A stretch of 57,073 nucleotides of DNA from Flavobacteriaceae bacterium UBA1682 (lineage in GTDB: Bacteria; Bacteroidota; Bacteroidia; Flavobacteriales; Flavobacteriaceae). The position numbers and the translations under genes were made by a program. Shown piece after piece: positions 10,201-18,133 of this stretch (its first letter is position 1; each line of letters begins with the position of its first letter). Location of the stretch: NCBI GenBank assembly GCA_002320285.1, contig DCKE01000005.1:35547-92619 (forward strand), read 5' to 3'. Below the pieces are notes generated by a model. It saw nothing but the letters and a program-made list of their open reading frames with translations. It ran no database searches and was not told the origin of the DNA.

Positions 10201-10252
10201 TATTATCATTCAGCTCTTCAACACTTTTCCAGTATTTTTTGTTTGATGCCAT
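7202..10252 (-). CDS. actB: Alternative complex III subunit ActB (molybdopterin-like/Fe-S fusion, Tat lipoprotein)
   Basis: The 1016-residue protein has a Tat-type signal (RRDFLK at 52-57) ending in a lipobox Cys at 71 (SLAAC). A long domain resembling molybdopterin oxidoreductases follows; in this family it carries no molybdenum. The C-terminal ferredoxin-like domain has four cysteine groups: CTGCGACVIAC, CQHCNHAPCETVC, CVGTRYCANNC and CSMC..CSAACSSG. These fit three [4Fe-4S] clusters and one [3Fe-4S] cluster. It relays electrons from quinol at ActC to the ActA hemes. The gene follows actA by 31 bases. Confidence 0.95.
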   Translation of the reverse strand: MASNKKYWKSVEELNDNSSIVETLRNNEFVEEIPTDEFLGDKDTLSTSSTTRRDFLKYVGFSTAAASLAACEGPVIKSIPYVVQPEEIIPGVADFYATTIADGFDFTNILVKTREGRPIKVENNNLSNALSGANARVHASVLSLYDNLRLKQPKIEGKAASWKAVNSKITASLEDAKTTGAKIVLLTNTMASPSTDRLIAEFLTLNPSAKHIIYDAVSSTAALDAYQKVYGERALADYDFGQADLILSVGADLLGDWQGGGYDAAYAMKRVPKNGKMSKHIQIEANMSLSGANADKRISLTVAEQKLALVKIYNAIVGGAVSTAATARDKEIEIAAKQLKAAGAGGVLVSGLEDVNAQLLVFAINQALGSKAFMPSKPKYVRKGNAAEVAQLVKDMNAGAIHTLIMSGVNPVYTLPNATAFEEGLKKVKTSVAFSMKEDETALHTTIAAALPHYLESWGDVMIRKGHYSVVQPTIRPLFDTKQLQEALLVWNGRTTAYYDYLKTVGGSVLEGVSWNKLVHDGFAEFAASNEQNAGYDYASAAATLGQTKKAAGLELVLYTKTGMGDGQQANNPWLQEFPDPLTRVSWDNYLTVSKSDAASLDLKNYHVANGGLNGSYVSIKVNGVTLENVPVLIQPGQAVGTVGLSFGYGRKAAMKEEMQVGVNAYQLYNDFNTVQTVTIEKTKGDHEFACVQLQNTLMGRGDIIKETTLEVFNSKDVRDWNIIPMVSLDHQSVPASSVDIWESFDRSVGHHFNLSIDLNSCTGCGACVIACHAENNVPVVGKSEIRRSRDMHWLRIDRYYSSEDTFAGDVEVKVNAKGFTENFNTFKGLEESADNPQVVFQPVMCQHCNHAPCETVCPVAATSHGRQGQNHMAYNRCVGTRYCANNCPYKVRRFNWFLYNKNSEFDYHMNDDLGRMVLNPDVNVRSRGVMEKCSMCIQMTQATILTAKREGRAVSKDEFQTACSAACSSGSMVFGDVNDKESVVAKLVEDDRMYHLLEHIGTKPNVFYHVKVRNN

Positions 10253-10283
10253 TGTATATATATATTAGCTTCTTAAATTATTT

Positions 10284-11555
10284 TTAATAGTGGCACTTTC
10301 CACACTCTAAACCACCCATTTGTGCAACAGTCAATTTCTCAACGCCGTATTTCTTAGATAATTCCTCATGAATTTTCGCGTAATACTCATTGTTTTCCAT
10401 TTTCACATCCGTTTTACGGTGGCAATCAATACACCATCCCATTGTCAATGGAGAATGTTGTCTCATTACTTCCATCTCCTCTACAGGACCATGACAAGTT
10501 TGACACTCCAATCCAGCCACTGAAACGTGCTGTGAGTGATTATAGTACACAAAATCAGGTAAGTTATGAATTCTAACCCATTTCACTGGTTTTTCTTCTC
10601 CAGTATACTTTTGAGTAGAAGCATCCCATCCAACCGCAGCGTATAACTTTTGAATTTCAGCTGTGTAGAACTCTGGACTATAGTTACCATAATCTACACC
10701 TTCATCACCTTGAAACTCGCTAATACTCTTATGACAGTTCATACAAACATTCAAAGAAGGAATTCCCGAAGTTTTACTAACTCTCGCAGAAGAGTGACAG
10801 TATTTACAATCAATACCATTGTCACCAGCGTGAATTTTGTGAGAAAAATGTATCGGCTGAACCGGCTCGTAACCCTGATCAACACCTACCTGCATCAAAT
10901 AACCAAATACAAAGTAAGACCCTACTAAAATAAATACTATCGTAGTCAAAACCACCATAAATTGATTTCTAGCAAACGCCTTCCAAATTGGCACAGTCTG
11001 ACGAACCTCCGGAGTCAATCCATTAGCCTCAACAACCTTATTCAATACCTTCTTAACAAAGAACAACATTGCTACTAACAGCAACAACACCAATACCAAT
11101 GCTCCCAAGACAACCATATTCGAAACATCGTTCGAACTGCCACCTTGAGCACCTCCAGCCGCAGCAACTGGCGCAGGCGCCACCTTTGCAGGCTCAGAAG
11201 TATAAGCTAAAATATTGTCGATATCTTCATCAGAAAGAGCAGGAAAGTCATTCATCACGACTTTATTCCACTCATTGAAGAGTTTTACAGCAGCTGCATC
11301 CCCTGATTTGATCAAGGACGAACTACTCTTAATCCATTTGTGCAACCAAGCGGTGTCGTGTCTTTCGACTACACCACGAAGCGCAGGCCCTGTTGAATTT
11401 CCATCCAGCTTATGACATGCCGCACAGTTTGAATTAAATACTTCTCTACCTTTTGCTGCGTCTTGAGCAAACGAAACTGTAGAGAACGATAGCATTAACG
11501 CTAAACAAAAGAAAAAAATCTTTGAAAACGAATTATGGTTACCCACTTTTTCCAT
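10284..11555 (-). CDS. actA: Alternative complex III subunit ActA, multiheme cytochrome c with N-terminal monoheme domain
   Basis: This is the first gene of the respiratory operon. After a signal segment (residues 10-30) a class I cytochrome c domain binds heme at CAACH (44-48). A Pro/Ala linker, a TM helix (about 145-168) and a second TM helix (about 198-220) follow. The C-terminal region has five more motifs: CKYCH, CMNCH, CQTCH, CIDCH, and CGKCH at the extreme C-terminus. Six CxxCH motifs in 423 residues means the pentaheme ActA core is joined to a separate monoheme domain. It collects electrons from ActB. A good promoter lies upstream. Confidence 0.94.
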   Translation of the reverse strand: MEKVGNHNSFSKIFFFCLALMLSFSTVSFAQDAAKGREVFNSNCAACHKLDGNSTGPALRGVVERHDTAWLHKWIKSSSSLIKSGDAAAVKLFNEWNKVVMNDFPALSDEDIDNILAYTSEPAKVAPAPVAAAGGAQGGSSNDVSNMVVLGALVLVLLLLVAMLFFVKKVLNKVVEANGLTPEVRQTVPIWKAFARNQFMVVLTTIVFILVGSYFVFGYLMQVGVDQGYEPVQPIHFSHKIHAGDNGIDCKYCHSSARVSKTSGIPSLNVCMNCHKSISEFQGDEGVDYGNYSPEFYTAEIQKLYAAVGWDASTQKYTGEEKPVKWVRIHNLPDFVYYNHSQHVSVAGLECQTCHGPVEEMEVMRQHSPLTMGWCIDCHRKTDVKMENNEYYAKIHEELSKKYGVEKLTVAQMGGLECGKCHY

Positions 11556-11641
11556 AGTTATAAAATGATTATCAAGTAAATTAGATAGTTTTTTTGTGCT
11601 AATATTAGCGTTCTATTAACTACCCTATTTATAAACTCCGA

Positions 11642-11672
11642 CAAAAATACAATTTATGAATTACTCTTAAAA
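11642..11672 (-). promoter_or_regulatory. Promoter of the act-cta operon
   Basis: On the minus strand TTTT and TATTTTTG are separated by 19 bases, close to the Bacteroidota consensus TTTG-N19-TAnnTTTG. Transcription would start near 11635, giving a leader of about 80 bases to actA. Confidence 0.65.
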
Positions 11673-11723
11673 CCTTTACCAGACTTAAAATGTAATTTAT
11701 ACCTATTCTAAATAGACCAGATG

Positions 11724-11754
11724 TGTGTATTTATTTATATATATTGTACTTTTG
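11724..11754 (+). promoter_or_regulatory. Promoter of the SPOR-domain gene
   Basis: TGTG, 19 bases, then TACTTTTG: a close match to the Bacteroidota promoter, with the start codon 18 bases after the -7 box. It stands back-to-back with the act promoter. Confidence 0.65.
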
Positions 11755-11772
11755 CTACAAATATAATTCATT

Positions 11773-12153
11773 ATGAGAATTTTAAGAAACCTTTTAGCAA
11801 CATCCTACTTAATTTGTTGCGCAAATGTATGCTTCGCTCAACAACAAAAAGCCACCATTCAAGAAGACAAAACCTTCCAAACTCTACTAAATGAGAAGCG
11901 AAAACTCAATTCTAGCTCCACAGTGAGTGATCGTTTTAAAATTCAGATTTTTTACGGTACCAATGCTGAAGCCAGAAAAAGACTCTCCCAGTTTAACCAA
12001 CAGTATCCTCAACTCGGCGGAACTATCGTCTACACCAATCCATCGTATAAAGTCTGGGTCGGCAATTTCAAAACACGTATCGAAGCTGAACGAAACCTAC
12101 AAGCAATTAAAACCACGTTTTCAAATGCTTTAATCATCAGTCCTAATAAATAA
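11773..12153 (+). CDS. Small secreted SPOR-domain protein
   Basis: The 126-residue protein has a signal peptide (residues 1-22, ending CFAQ) and a C-terminal SPOR fold at about residues 50-124. The features used are the opening FKIQIFYGTNAEA, the middle VWVGNFKTRIEAERNL and a final beta strand. SPOR domains bind denuded peptidoglycan at division or remodelling sites, so a periplasmic cell-wall role is likely. It is a single-gene unit with its own promoter and terminator, convergent with leuS. Confidence 0.85.
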   Translation: MRILRNLLATSYLICCANVCFAQQQKATIQEDKTFQTLLNEKRKLNSSSTVSDRFKIQIFYGTNAEARKRLSQFNQQYPQLGGTIVYTNPSYKVWVGNFKTRIEAERNLQAIKTTFSNALIISPNK

Positions 12154-12186
12154 AAAAAAGCTGCCTATATAGGCAGCTTTTTTTTT
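12153..12186. terminator. Bidirectional hairpin after the SPOR gene
   Basis: A self-complementary segment (A-run, AGCTGCCTATATAGGCAGCT, T-run) begins at the stop codon. A-tract and T-tract on opposite sides allow termination in both directions. Confidence 0.88.
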
Positions 12187-12188
12187 GA

Positions 12189-12216
12189 GTGATCGGTAAT
12201 CAGTGATCGGTAATCA
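12189..12216. repeat. Two tandem copies of a 14-base unit
   Basis: GTGATCGGTAATCA occurs twice in exact tandem, followed by degenerate GTGATC words up to about 12240. It fills the gap between two convergent genes. Confidence 0.85.
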
Positions 12217-12259
12217 GTTTGATAGTGATCAATAGCGATGAGTGGTTAGATCTTTAGGA

Positions 12260-12283
12260 GAACGCTGTTTTTAGCCAGCGTTC
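12260..12283. other. Stem-loop in the leuS 3' flank
   Basis: GAACGCTG and CAGCGTTC form an 8-bp stem around an 8-base loop, 24 bases past the leuS stop. No T-tract follows on the minus strand, so it may protect the 3' end rather than terminate. Confidence 0.45.
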
Positions 12284-12307
12284 GCTACTTCGACGCAGCA
12301 TCATCGA

Positions 12308-15124
12308 TTAGCCCACCAAATTAATAATCTTTCCAGGGACTATAATAACTTTTTTAGGCGCTACTCCATTCAATTGAGCCTGAGTACGCGCATCATTCAT
12401 CACGATTTCCTCAATCTCTTTCGCTGTTAAATCCATTGGTAATTCCAATTTAAAACGCATCTTACCATTAAAAGAAACCGGATACTCCTTGGTACTCTCA
12501 ACCAAATAGGCAGCTATAAACTGCGGGAAAGCTTGTTTAGAAACCGATTCCTCATGCCCTAAAACAGACCAAAGTTCCTCCGCAATATGCGGTGCATATG
12601 GCGATAAAACCACAGCCAAAGGCTCTAATATTGCACGGTGATGACATTTTTGTTGGGTCAATTCATTAACACAAATCATAAATTGAGAAACCGAAGTATT
12701 GAAAGAGAAATTCTCTATGTCTTCTGACACCTTTTTAATCGTTTTATGCAATGTTTTTAGCATTTCTGCAGTTGGCTCCTCATCAACAACCACCACCCCA
12801 CTATCATCTACATACAATTTCCAAAGTTTTTTCAAAAACCCAAAGACCCCACTAATACCAGCGGTATTCCACGGTTTAGCTTGTTCTAAAGGACCCAAAA
12901 ACATTTCGTACAAACGCAAGGTATCCGCACCATACTCTTCACAAATATCATCCGGATTCACCACGTTAAACTTAGACTTGGACATTTTTTCTACTTCATG
13001 CCCTACTATATACTTCCCGTTTTCATCTAAAATAAAATCCGCTGTAGCAAAGTCCGGACGCCAAGCTTTAAATCCCTCAAGATCCAATTCGCTAGACGCA
13101 TTTACCAAACTTACATCTACGTGAAGCGCTTGCACTTTTTGATCTGTAATCGCATTCTTAGAAACAAAAGTATTAGTTCCCTCAATACGATAAACAAAAG
13201 CACTATTACCAAGGATCATTCCCTGATTAATCAATTTTTTAAAAGGCTCCTCTACCGCAACAACTCCAATATCCTTTAAAAACTTATTCCAAAAACGCGC
13301 ATACAACAAGTGACCCGTCGCATGTTCATTTCCTCCAATATACAAATCGACATTTTGCCAATATGCCACAGCTTCTTTTGAAACAATTTCATCAGAATTC
13401 GCATCTTCCATATACCTCAACCAATAGAACGAACTACCCGCCCATCCCGGCATGGTATTCAATTCTAAGGCAAATACAGTTACCCCATCGATCTTTGAAT
13501 TCTCCACAACCTGATTGGCCGTGGTATCCCAAGCCCACACCGTAGCATTACCCAACGGAGGCAACCCATCTTCTGTAGGTAAATACTTTTCTACCTCTGG
13601 CAATAATATCGGCAAATGTTCTGCAGCTATCATTTTCGGCAAACCGTTTACATAATAAACCGGGAACGGCTCTCCCCAATAACGCTGACGCGAAAAAACC
13701 GCATCGCGAAGGCGATAATTCGTTTTCCCCTTACCTTGTTTGAGCGCCTCCAACTTTTCGATAGCCAAAGCCGTCGCTTCTTTATAACCCAAGCCGTTTA
13801 AGAAATCTGAATTTTCCAAAACAACCGAATCTTTATCTGCATAAGCAGACTCTGATATATCTATACCTTTAAAAATATTGTGAATCGGAATGGCAAAATG
13901 TTTTGCAAAAGCATAATCTCTCTCATCACCACAAGGTACAGCCATAACCGCCCCTGTACCATATCCAGCCAACACATAATCACCAATCCAAACCGGAATA
14001 GGCTCTTTTGTAAAAGGATGCTCCGCATACGCTCCTGTAAACACACCAGAGATCGTCTTTACATCTGCCATACGCTCGCGCTCACTTCTTTTTGAAGTAG
14101 CCTCAACATAAGCTTTCACCGCATCCAACTGCTCCGCAGTAGTGATTTTAGAAACCAATTCATGCTCTGGAGCTAGGGTCATAAAAGTCACTCCAAATAT
14201 CGTATCAGGACGCGTTGTGAAAACCTCGATAACCTCTGAAGTATCTTTTAGATTAAAAGTTACAGCCGCTCCGACTGATTTACCAATCCAATTGCGCTGA
14301 CTCTCTTTTAAACTATCACTCCAATCAATCGTATCCAACCCCTGTAACAAACGATCCGCATAAGCCGAAATTCGCATGCTCCATTGTGTCATTTTTTTTC
14401 TTACTACGGGATGACTTCCTCGTTCTGACAACCCATTTATTATCTCATCATTGGCCAATACCGTTCCCAAAGCAGGACACCAATTGACTTCCGTTTCTGC
14501 CAAATAAGTCATTCTATATTGCAATAAAATTCGCTCTTGCTCATCGGCAGTAAAAGCATTCCATTGAGATGCTGTAAATTCAACAATACCCTCATCACAT
14601 ACCGCCTGAACGCTATTATTCCCTTCCGCAGCAAAAACAGCTTTCAGGTCTTCTATCGATTCAGCGCGATTTGCAGCCAAATTGTACCACGAATTAAACA
14701 ATTGGATAAAAATCCATTGGGTGTGTTTATAATATTCCGGTTCCGATGTACGGACTTCTCGACTCCAATCAAAAGAAAAACCGATTCGATCCAATTGTTC
14801 GCGATATCTTTTAATGTTGACCTCTGTAGTTAAAGCCGGATGTTGCCCTGTCTGAATCGCATATTGCTCAGCAGGTAATCCAAAACTATCATAACCCTGC
14901 GGATGTAAAACATTAAATCCACAATGACGCTTGTAACGAGCATAAATATCAGAAGCTATATATCCCAGTGGATGCCCCACATGCAATCCTGCTCCAGATG
15001 GGTAAGGAAACATATCGAGTACAAAATATTTCGGTTTGTCAGAAACAGCTTCTGTTTTAAAAGTTTGATTTTCGCTCCAATACTTTTGCCATTTGGCCTC
15101 AATCTCTTTTGGATTGTATTTCAT
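12308..15124 (-). CDS. leuS: Leucyl-tRNA synthetase
   Basis: This class I synthetase charges tRNA-Leu. The HIGH-type motif is in PSGAGLHVGHPLGY (about residues 42-55), a CP1 editing domain includes TTRPDTIFG near residue 310, and the KMSKS loop is present (EKMSKSKFN, about 715). The anticodon-binding and C-terminal domains are complete. At 938 residues it is longer than the E. coli enzyme; an extra segment near residues 145-185 accounts for part of this. It is a single-gene unit facing the SPOR gene, with a candidate promoter well upstream. Confidence 0.97.
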   Translation of the reverse strand: MKYNPKEIEAKWQKYWSENQTFKTEAVSDKPKYFVLDMFPYPSGAGLHVGHPLGYIASDIYARYKRHCGFNVLHPQGYDSFGLPAEQYAIQTGQHPALTTEVNIKRYREQLDRIGFSFDWSREVRTSEPEYYKHTQWIFIQLFNSWYNLAANRAESIEDLKAVFAAEGNNSVQAVCDEGIVEFTASQWNAFTADEQERILLQYRMTYLAETEVNWCPALGTVLANDEIINGLSERGSHPVVRKKMTQWSMRISAYADRLLQGLDTIDWSDSLKESQRNWIGKSVGAAVTFNLKDTSEVIEVFTTRPDTIFGVTFMTLAPEHELVSKITTAEQLDAVKAYVEATSKRSERERMADVKTISGVFTGAYAEHPFTKEPIPVWIGDYVLAGYGTGAVMAVPCGDERDYAFAKHFAIPIHNIFKGIDISESAYADKDSVVLENSDFLNGLGYKEATALAIEKLEALKQGKGKTNYRLRDAVFSRQRYWGEPFPVYYVNGLPKMIAAEHLPILLPEVEKYLPTEDGLPPLGNATVWAWDTTANQVVENSKIDGVTVFALELNTMPGWAGSSFYWLRYMEDANSDEIVSKEAVAYWQNVDLYIGGNEHATGHLLYARFWNKFLKDIGVVAVEEPFKKLINQGMILGNSAFVYRIEGTNTFVSKNAITDQKVQALHVDVSLVNASSELDLEGFKAWRPDFATADFILDENGKYIVGHEVEKMSKSKFNVVNPDDICEEYGADTLRLYEMFLGPLEQAKPWNTAGISGVFGFLKKLWKLYVDDSGVVVVDEEPTAEMLKTLHKTIKKVSEDIENFSFNTSVSQFMICVNELTQQKCHHRAILEPLAVVLSPYAPHIAEELWSVLGHEESVSKQAFPQFIAAYLVESTKEYPVSFNGKMRFKLELPMDLTAKEIEEIVMNDARTQAQLNGVAPKKVIIVPGKIINLVG

Positions 15125-15313
15125 CTGTCGTTAAATTTTAAAAGTCCTTTGATATCACCGGGCAACGAATCTGTTTGATTAAACCAATCGTACCGAGCAA
15201 CTTAACACCTATTTGCTTATAGTGAAAAATATATATAGCGATAGCCACTTGATTTTCAGCGAAAAACCACATAAAACCAAAGCTTTACACCATATAAAAT
15301 CCCTCAATTCACG

Positions 15314-15321
15314 CAAAAATA
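15314..15321 (-). promoter_or_regulatory. Candidate -7 box for leuS
   Basis: TATTTTTG on the minus strand fits the Bacteroidota -7 consensus. It would give a leader of about 180 bases before leuS. No clear -33 match is seen. The gene-free interval 15125-15411 holds nothing else that I can name apart from AT-rich sequence before ftsX. Confidence 0.4.
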
Positions 15322-15411
15322 CACTATATTTATAAGAAATATAAATCTTTAGCCGTTATTATCGCTGAAAGACATATTTGTTTATTATTTTTACGCCTTA
15401 AATAAAGAACT

Positions 15412-16293
15412 ATGGCATCATCTTTTGAGAGATATCAAAAAAGAAAATTAATTTCTTCGTATTTTTCGGTCATCTTGAGTATTTTCCTGGTACTTTTCCT
15501 TTTGGGAACCTTGGGTTTATTCATTATGAACTCCGAAAAAATCTCTAATAATTTCAGAGAGACTATACCGATGTCTATCTACTTTAACGACAAAGCCACT
15601 ACTGCTGAATTAGAACAATTCCACAGAGATATGGAAATAGCCCCGTTTGTAAAAGACGTGCATTATGTATCTAAAGATTCTGCAGCAAAGTCACATCAAG
15701 ACATTATAGGCGAAGATTTCCTTCATTTCCTCGGTTTTAACCCACTGGAAAACTCTTTCGATATTCACCTTAAGGGTGATTATGTCGTATCGGACAGCAT
15801 CAAGAATATCGAACTCGACTTTAAAAACAATCCCTTAATCAGCGATACGGTTTACGATAAACAATTGGTTGAATTGGTCAACGAAAATATCAAAACTATT
15901 ACTTTTTGGATGTTAATTATCAGCAGTTTTCTAGCTGTTGTTGCGATGTTATTGATCAACAGCTCCTTGAGACTCTTGATTTTCTCTAGTCGCTTTATCA
16001 TCAAAACCATGCAAATGGTCGGGGCTACGAAATCGTTTATTCGTCGTCCTTTTATCTGGCACAGCATGAAACTCGGAATTATTGGATCTCTATTGGCTAT
16101 AGCCGGTGTTTTTGGGGTATCTTATTATTTAGATTCTAAATTTCCTTCACTGGGATTAGGCTTTAAAGAGGATTACTTCCCTATACTAATCATTTCCGTA
16201 GGTATCTTTTTAGTGGGTATTATCATTACTTCCATCAGTACGTTTTTTGCCACACAACGTTTCTTAAATTTAAAATCTGACGAATTATATTAA
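15412..16293 (+). CDS. ftsX: Cell division protein FtsX (ABC-type permease)
   Basis: FtsX partners with the FtsE ATPase and transmits a signal to periplasmic peptidoglycan hydrolases. The 293 residues show the family topology: a cytoplasmic N-terminus, a first helix at about 20-42, a large extracytoplasmic domain (45-165), then three helices (about 168-190, 218-240, 260-282). The cytoplasmic loop holds the conserved QMVGATKSFIRRPF. ftsE is not in this window. It is followed after 5 bases by the DUF3098 gene and heads a likely operon of four or five genes. Confidence 0.93.
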   Translation: MASSFERYQKRKLISSYFSVILSIFLVLFLLGTLGLFIMNSEKISNNFRETIPMSIYFNDKATTAELEQFHRDMEIAPFVKDVHYVSKDSAAKSHQDIIGEDFLHFLGFNPLENSFDIHLKGDYVVSDSIKNIELDFKNNPLISDTVYDKQLVELVNENIKTITFWMLIISSFLAVVAMLLINSSLRLLIFSSRFIIKTMQMVGATKSFIRRPFIWHSMKLGIIGSLLAIAGVFGVSYYLDSKFPSLGLGFKEDYFPILIISVGIFLVGIIITSISTFFATQRFLNLKSDELY

Positions 16294-16298
16294 GCTAT

Positions 16299-16544
16299 AT
16301 GATTATGAATAACAACGAAAACCAAAATACTGAATTCCTATTTGCCAAAAACAATTATATCATTTTAATCGCCGGTGTTTTGATCATTGCATTGGGTTAT
16401 ATACTGATGTCTGGCGGCGGGAATGACAATCCTGCAGAATTCAATGACGCTATATTCAACTTCAGAAGAATAAGACTGGCTCCAACAGTAATTTTTATTG
16501 GTTTTGGAGTATGTATCTATTCCATTTTCAAGAAAGCGAAATAA
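16299..16544 (+). CDS. Small DUF3098 membrane protein
   Basis: This 81-residue protein has two hydrophobic helices (about 22-40 and 58-76) joined by a Gly/Asn loop, the DUF3098 pattern commonly found beside ftsX in Bacteroidota. Its function is not known to me. A second ATG at 16305 gives a protein two residues shorter. It sits 5 bases after ftsX and 32 bases before uppP, so it is co-transcribed. Confidence 0.85.
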   Translation: MIMNNNENQNTEFLFAKNNYIILIAGVLIIALGYILMSGGGNDNPAEFNDAIFNFRRIRLAPTVIFIGFGVCIYSIFKKAK

Positions 16545-16576
16545 ACGTAATTCTCCTATAAACACCTATTTAAAAA

Positions 16577-17386
16577 ATGGATTTAATTCAAGCCATCCTT
16601 CTCGCTATTGTAGAAGGACTGACCGAATATTTACCGGTATCTTCCACCGCTCACATGATTTTCACCAGTTCGTATTTTGACATTCAAAACGACGATTTCG
16701 TAAAGCTATTTCAAACCGCCATACAATTTGGAGCCATACTTGCCGTCGTAGTCTTATACTGGCGTAAGTTTTTTGATTTCACCCGCTTAAATTTTTATGT
16801 TAAACTAGCTTGTGCTGTTGTTCCAGCTCTAGTATTAGGAAAAATATTCGACGAAAAAATCGATGCTGTATTAGGAGAACCGATTCCGATTGCTATAGTA
16901 TTGATAATTGGAGGTATCGTTTTGTTATTTATCGATCGCTATTTTAAAAACCCTACCATCATCAGAGAAGAAGACATCACAATCAAAAAAGCGGTTACCA
17001 TTGGTTTTTGGCAGTGTCTAGCCATGATGCCCGGTACCAGCCGTTCTGCCGCTTCCATCATCGGTGGAATGCAACAGGGCCTTTCGAGACAAACCGCAGC
17101 GGAATTTTCATTCTTCTTAGCTGTTCCGACGATGCTTGCTGTAACCGTATACTCGATTGTTTTAAAAAAATACGAGAACACCGGACTAAAAGGTTATGAA
17201 CTGTTGATGGAAAATCCCGACAATATAAAATTGTTTATCTTGGGTAATGTCATCGCTTTTATAGTATCCATTTTAGCCATCAAATTCTTTATCGAAATTA
17301 TCAAAAAATACGGTTTTAAACCTTGGGGTTGGTATCGTATTGTTGTTGGTTCACTTTTGTTAATCTATTTTGTTTACGTAAAATAA
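16577..17386 (+). CDS. uppP: Undecaprenyl-diphosphatase UppP/BacA
   Basis: UppP dephosphorylates undecaprenyl pyrophosphate to regenerate the lipid carrier for peptidoglycan and O-antigen synthesis. The 269-residue polytopic protein has both signature motifs: EGLTEYLPVSSTAHM at residues 14-28, with the paired glutamates and the Ser/His, and PGTSRSAASI at about 152-161 with the essential Arg. It lies in the ftsX cluster, 5 bases before truB. Confidence 0.96.
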   Translation: MDLIQAILLAIVEGLTEYLPVSSTAHMIFTSSYFDIQNDDFVKLFQTAIQFGAILAVVVLYWRKFFDFTRLNFYVKLACAVVPALVLGKIFDEKIDAVLGEPIPIAIVLIIGGIVLLFIDRYFKNPTIIREEDITIKKAVTIGFWQCLAMMPGTSRSAASIIGGMQQGLSRQTAAEFSFFLAVPTMLAVTVYSIVLKKYENTGLKGYELLMENPDNIKLFILGNVIAFIVSILAIKFFIEIIKKYGFKPWGWYRIVVGSLLLIYFVYVK

Positions 17387-17391
17387 TAAGC

Positions 17392-18126
17392 ATGAAATTA
17401 TCCGCTGAGGAATTCCAAAATGGTCAAATTTTATTGATCGACAAACCCTTGAATTGGTCCTCTTTTCAAGCGGTTAATAAAATCAAATGGGCATTAAAAA
17501 AACACTTGGGTTTAAAAAAAATAAAGGTGGGCCATGCAGGCACACTTGACCCCCTAGCAACAGGGTTGTTAATCGTTTGCACAGGAAAGTCTACCAAACA
17601 AATCTCTGAACTTCAAGGGCAGATTAAAGAATATACCGGCCGTTTTTTCATCGGAGCGACTACTCCATCTTATGATTTGGAGACCGAGATCAATCAAACT
17701 TTTGAAACCACTCATATCACTCCTGAATTAATCGACAGCAGCAGACAGCAATTTCTAGGCGAAATCGACCAGAAACCACCGATATTTTCGGCGATCAAAA
17801 AAGACGGTCGCAGACTATATGAACACGCGCGAAAAGGCGAAGAAGTCGAGATTGCAACGCGCAAAGTTACGATCAGTGAATTCGAAATCACCGACAACAA
17901 CTTACCGGAACTCGAATTTAGAGTTGTTTGTTCGAAAGGGACCTATATCCGATCACTGGCCTTTGACTTTGGTCAGCAGTTAAATTCCGGTTCACACTTA
18001 ACCGCATTACGCAGAACTAAAATAGGCGAATACGATGTTCAAAATGCCATTGCCGTAGAGGAATTTGAAACTATTTTCTTTGGCAACAACGAACCTATCA
18101 CAACAACAAACCTTACAAATAATTAA
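17392..18126 (+). CDS. truB: tRNA pseudouridine-55 synthase TruB
   Basis: TruB converts U55 of the tRNA T-loop to pseudouridine. The catalytic Asp lies in VGHAGTLDPLATGLLIVC (about residues 44-61), with DKPLNWSSF near the N-terminus and the YIRSLAFDFG motif in the second half. The reading frame is open upstream, but the ATG at 17392 gives the family length (244 residues) and leaves a 5-base gap after uppP. I therefore reject the earlier start inside uppP. Confidence 0.95.
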   Translation: MKLSAEEFQNGQILLIDKPLNWSSFQAVNKIKWALKKHLGLKKIKVGHAGTLDPLATGLLIVCTGKSTKQISELQGQIKEYTGRFFIGATTPSYDLETEINQTFETTHITPELIDSSRQQFLGEIDQKPPIFSAIKKDGRRLYEHARKGEEVEIATRKVTISEFEITDNNLPELEFRVVCSKGTYIRSLAFDFGQQLNSGSHLTALRRTKIGEYDVQNAIAVEEFETIFFGNNEPITTTNLTNN

Positions 18127-18133
18127 ACCCATT

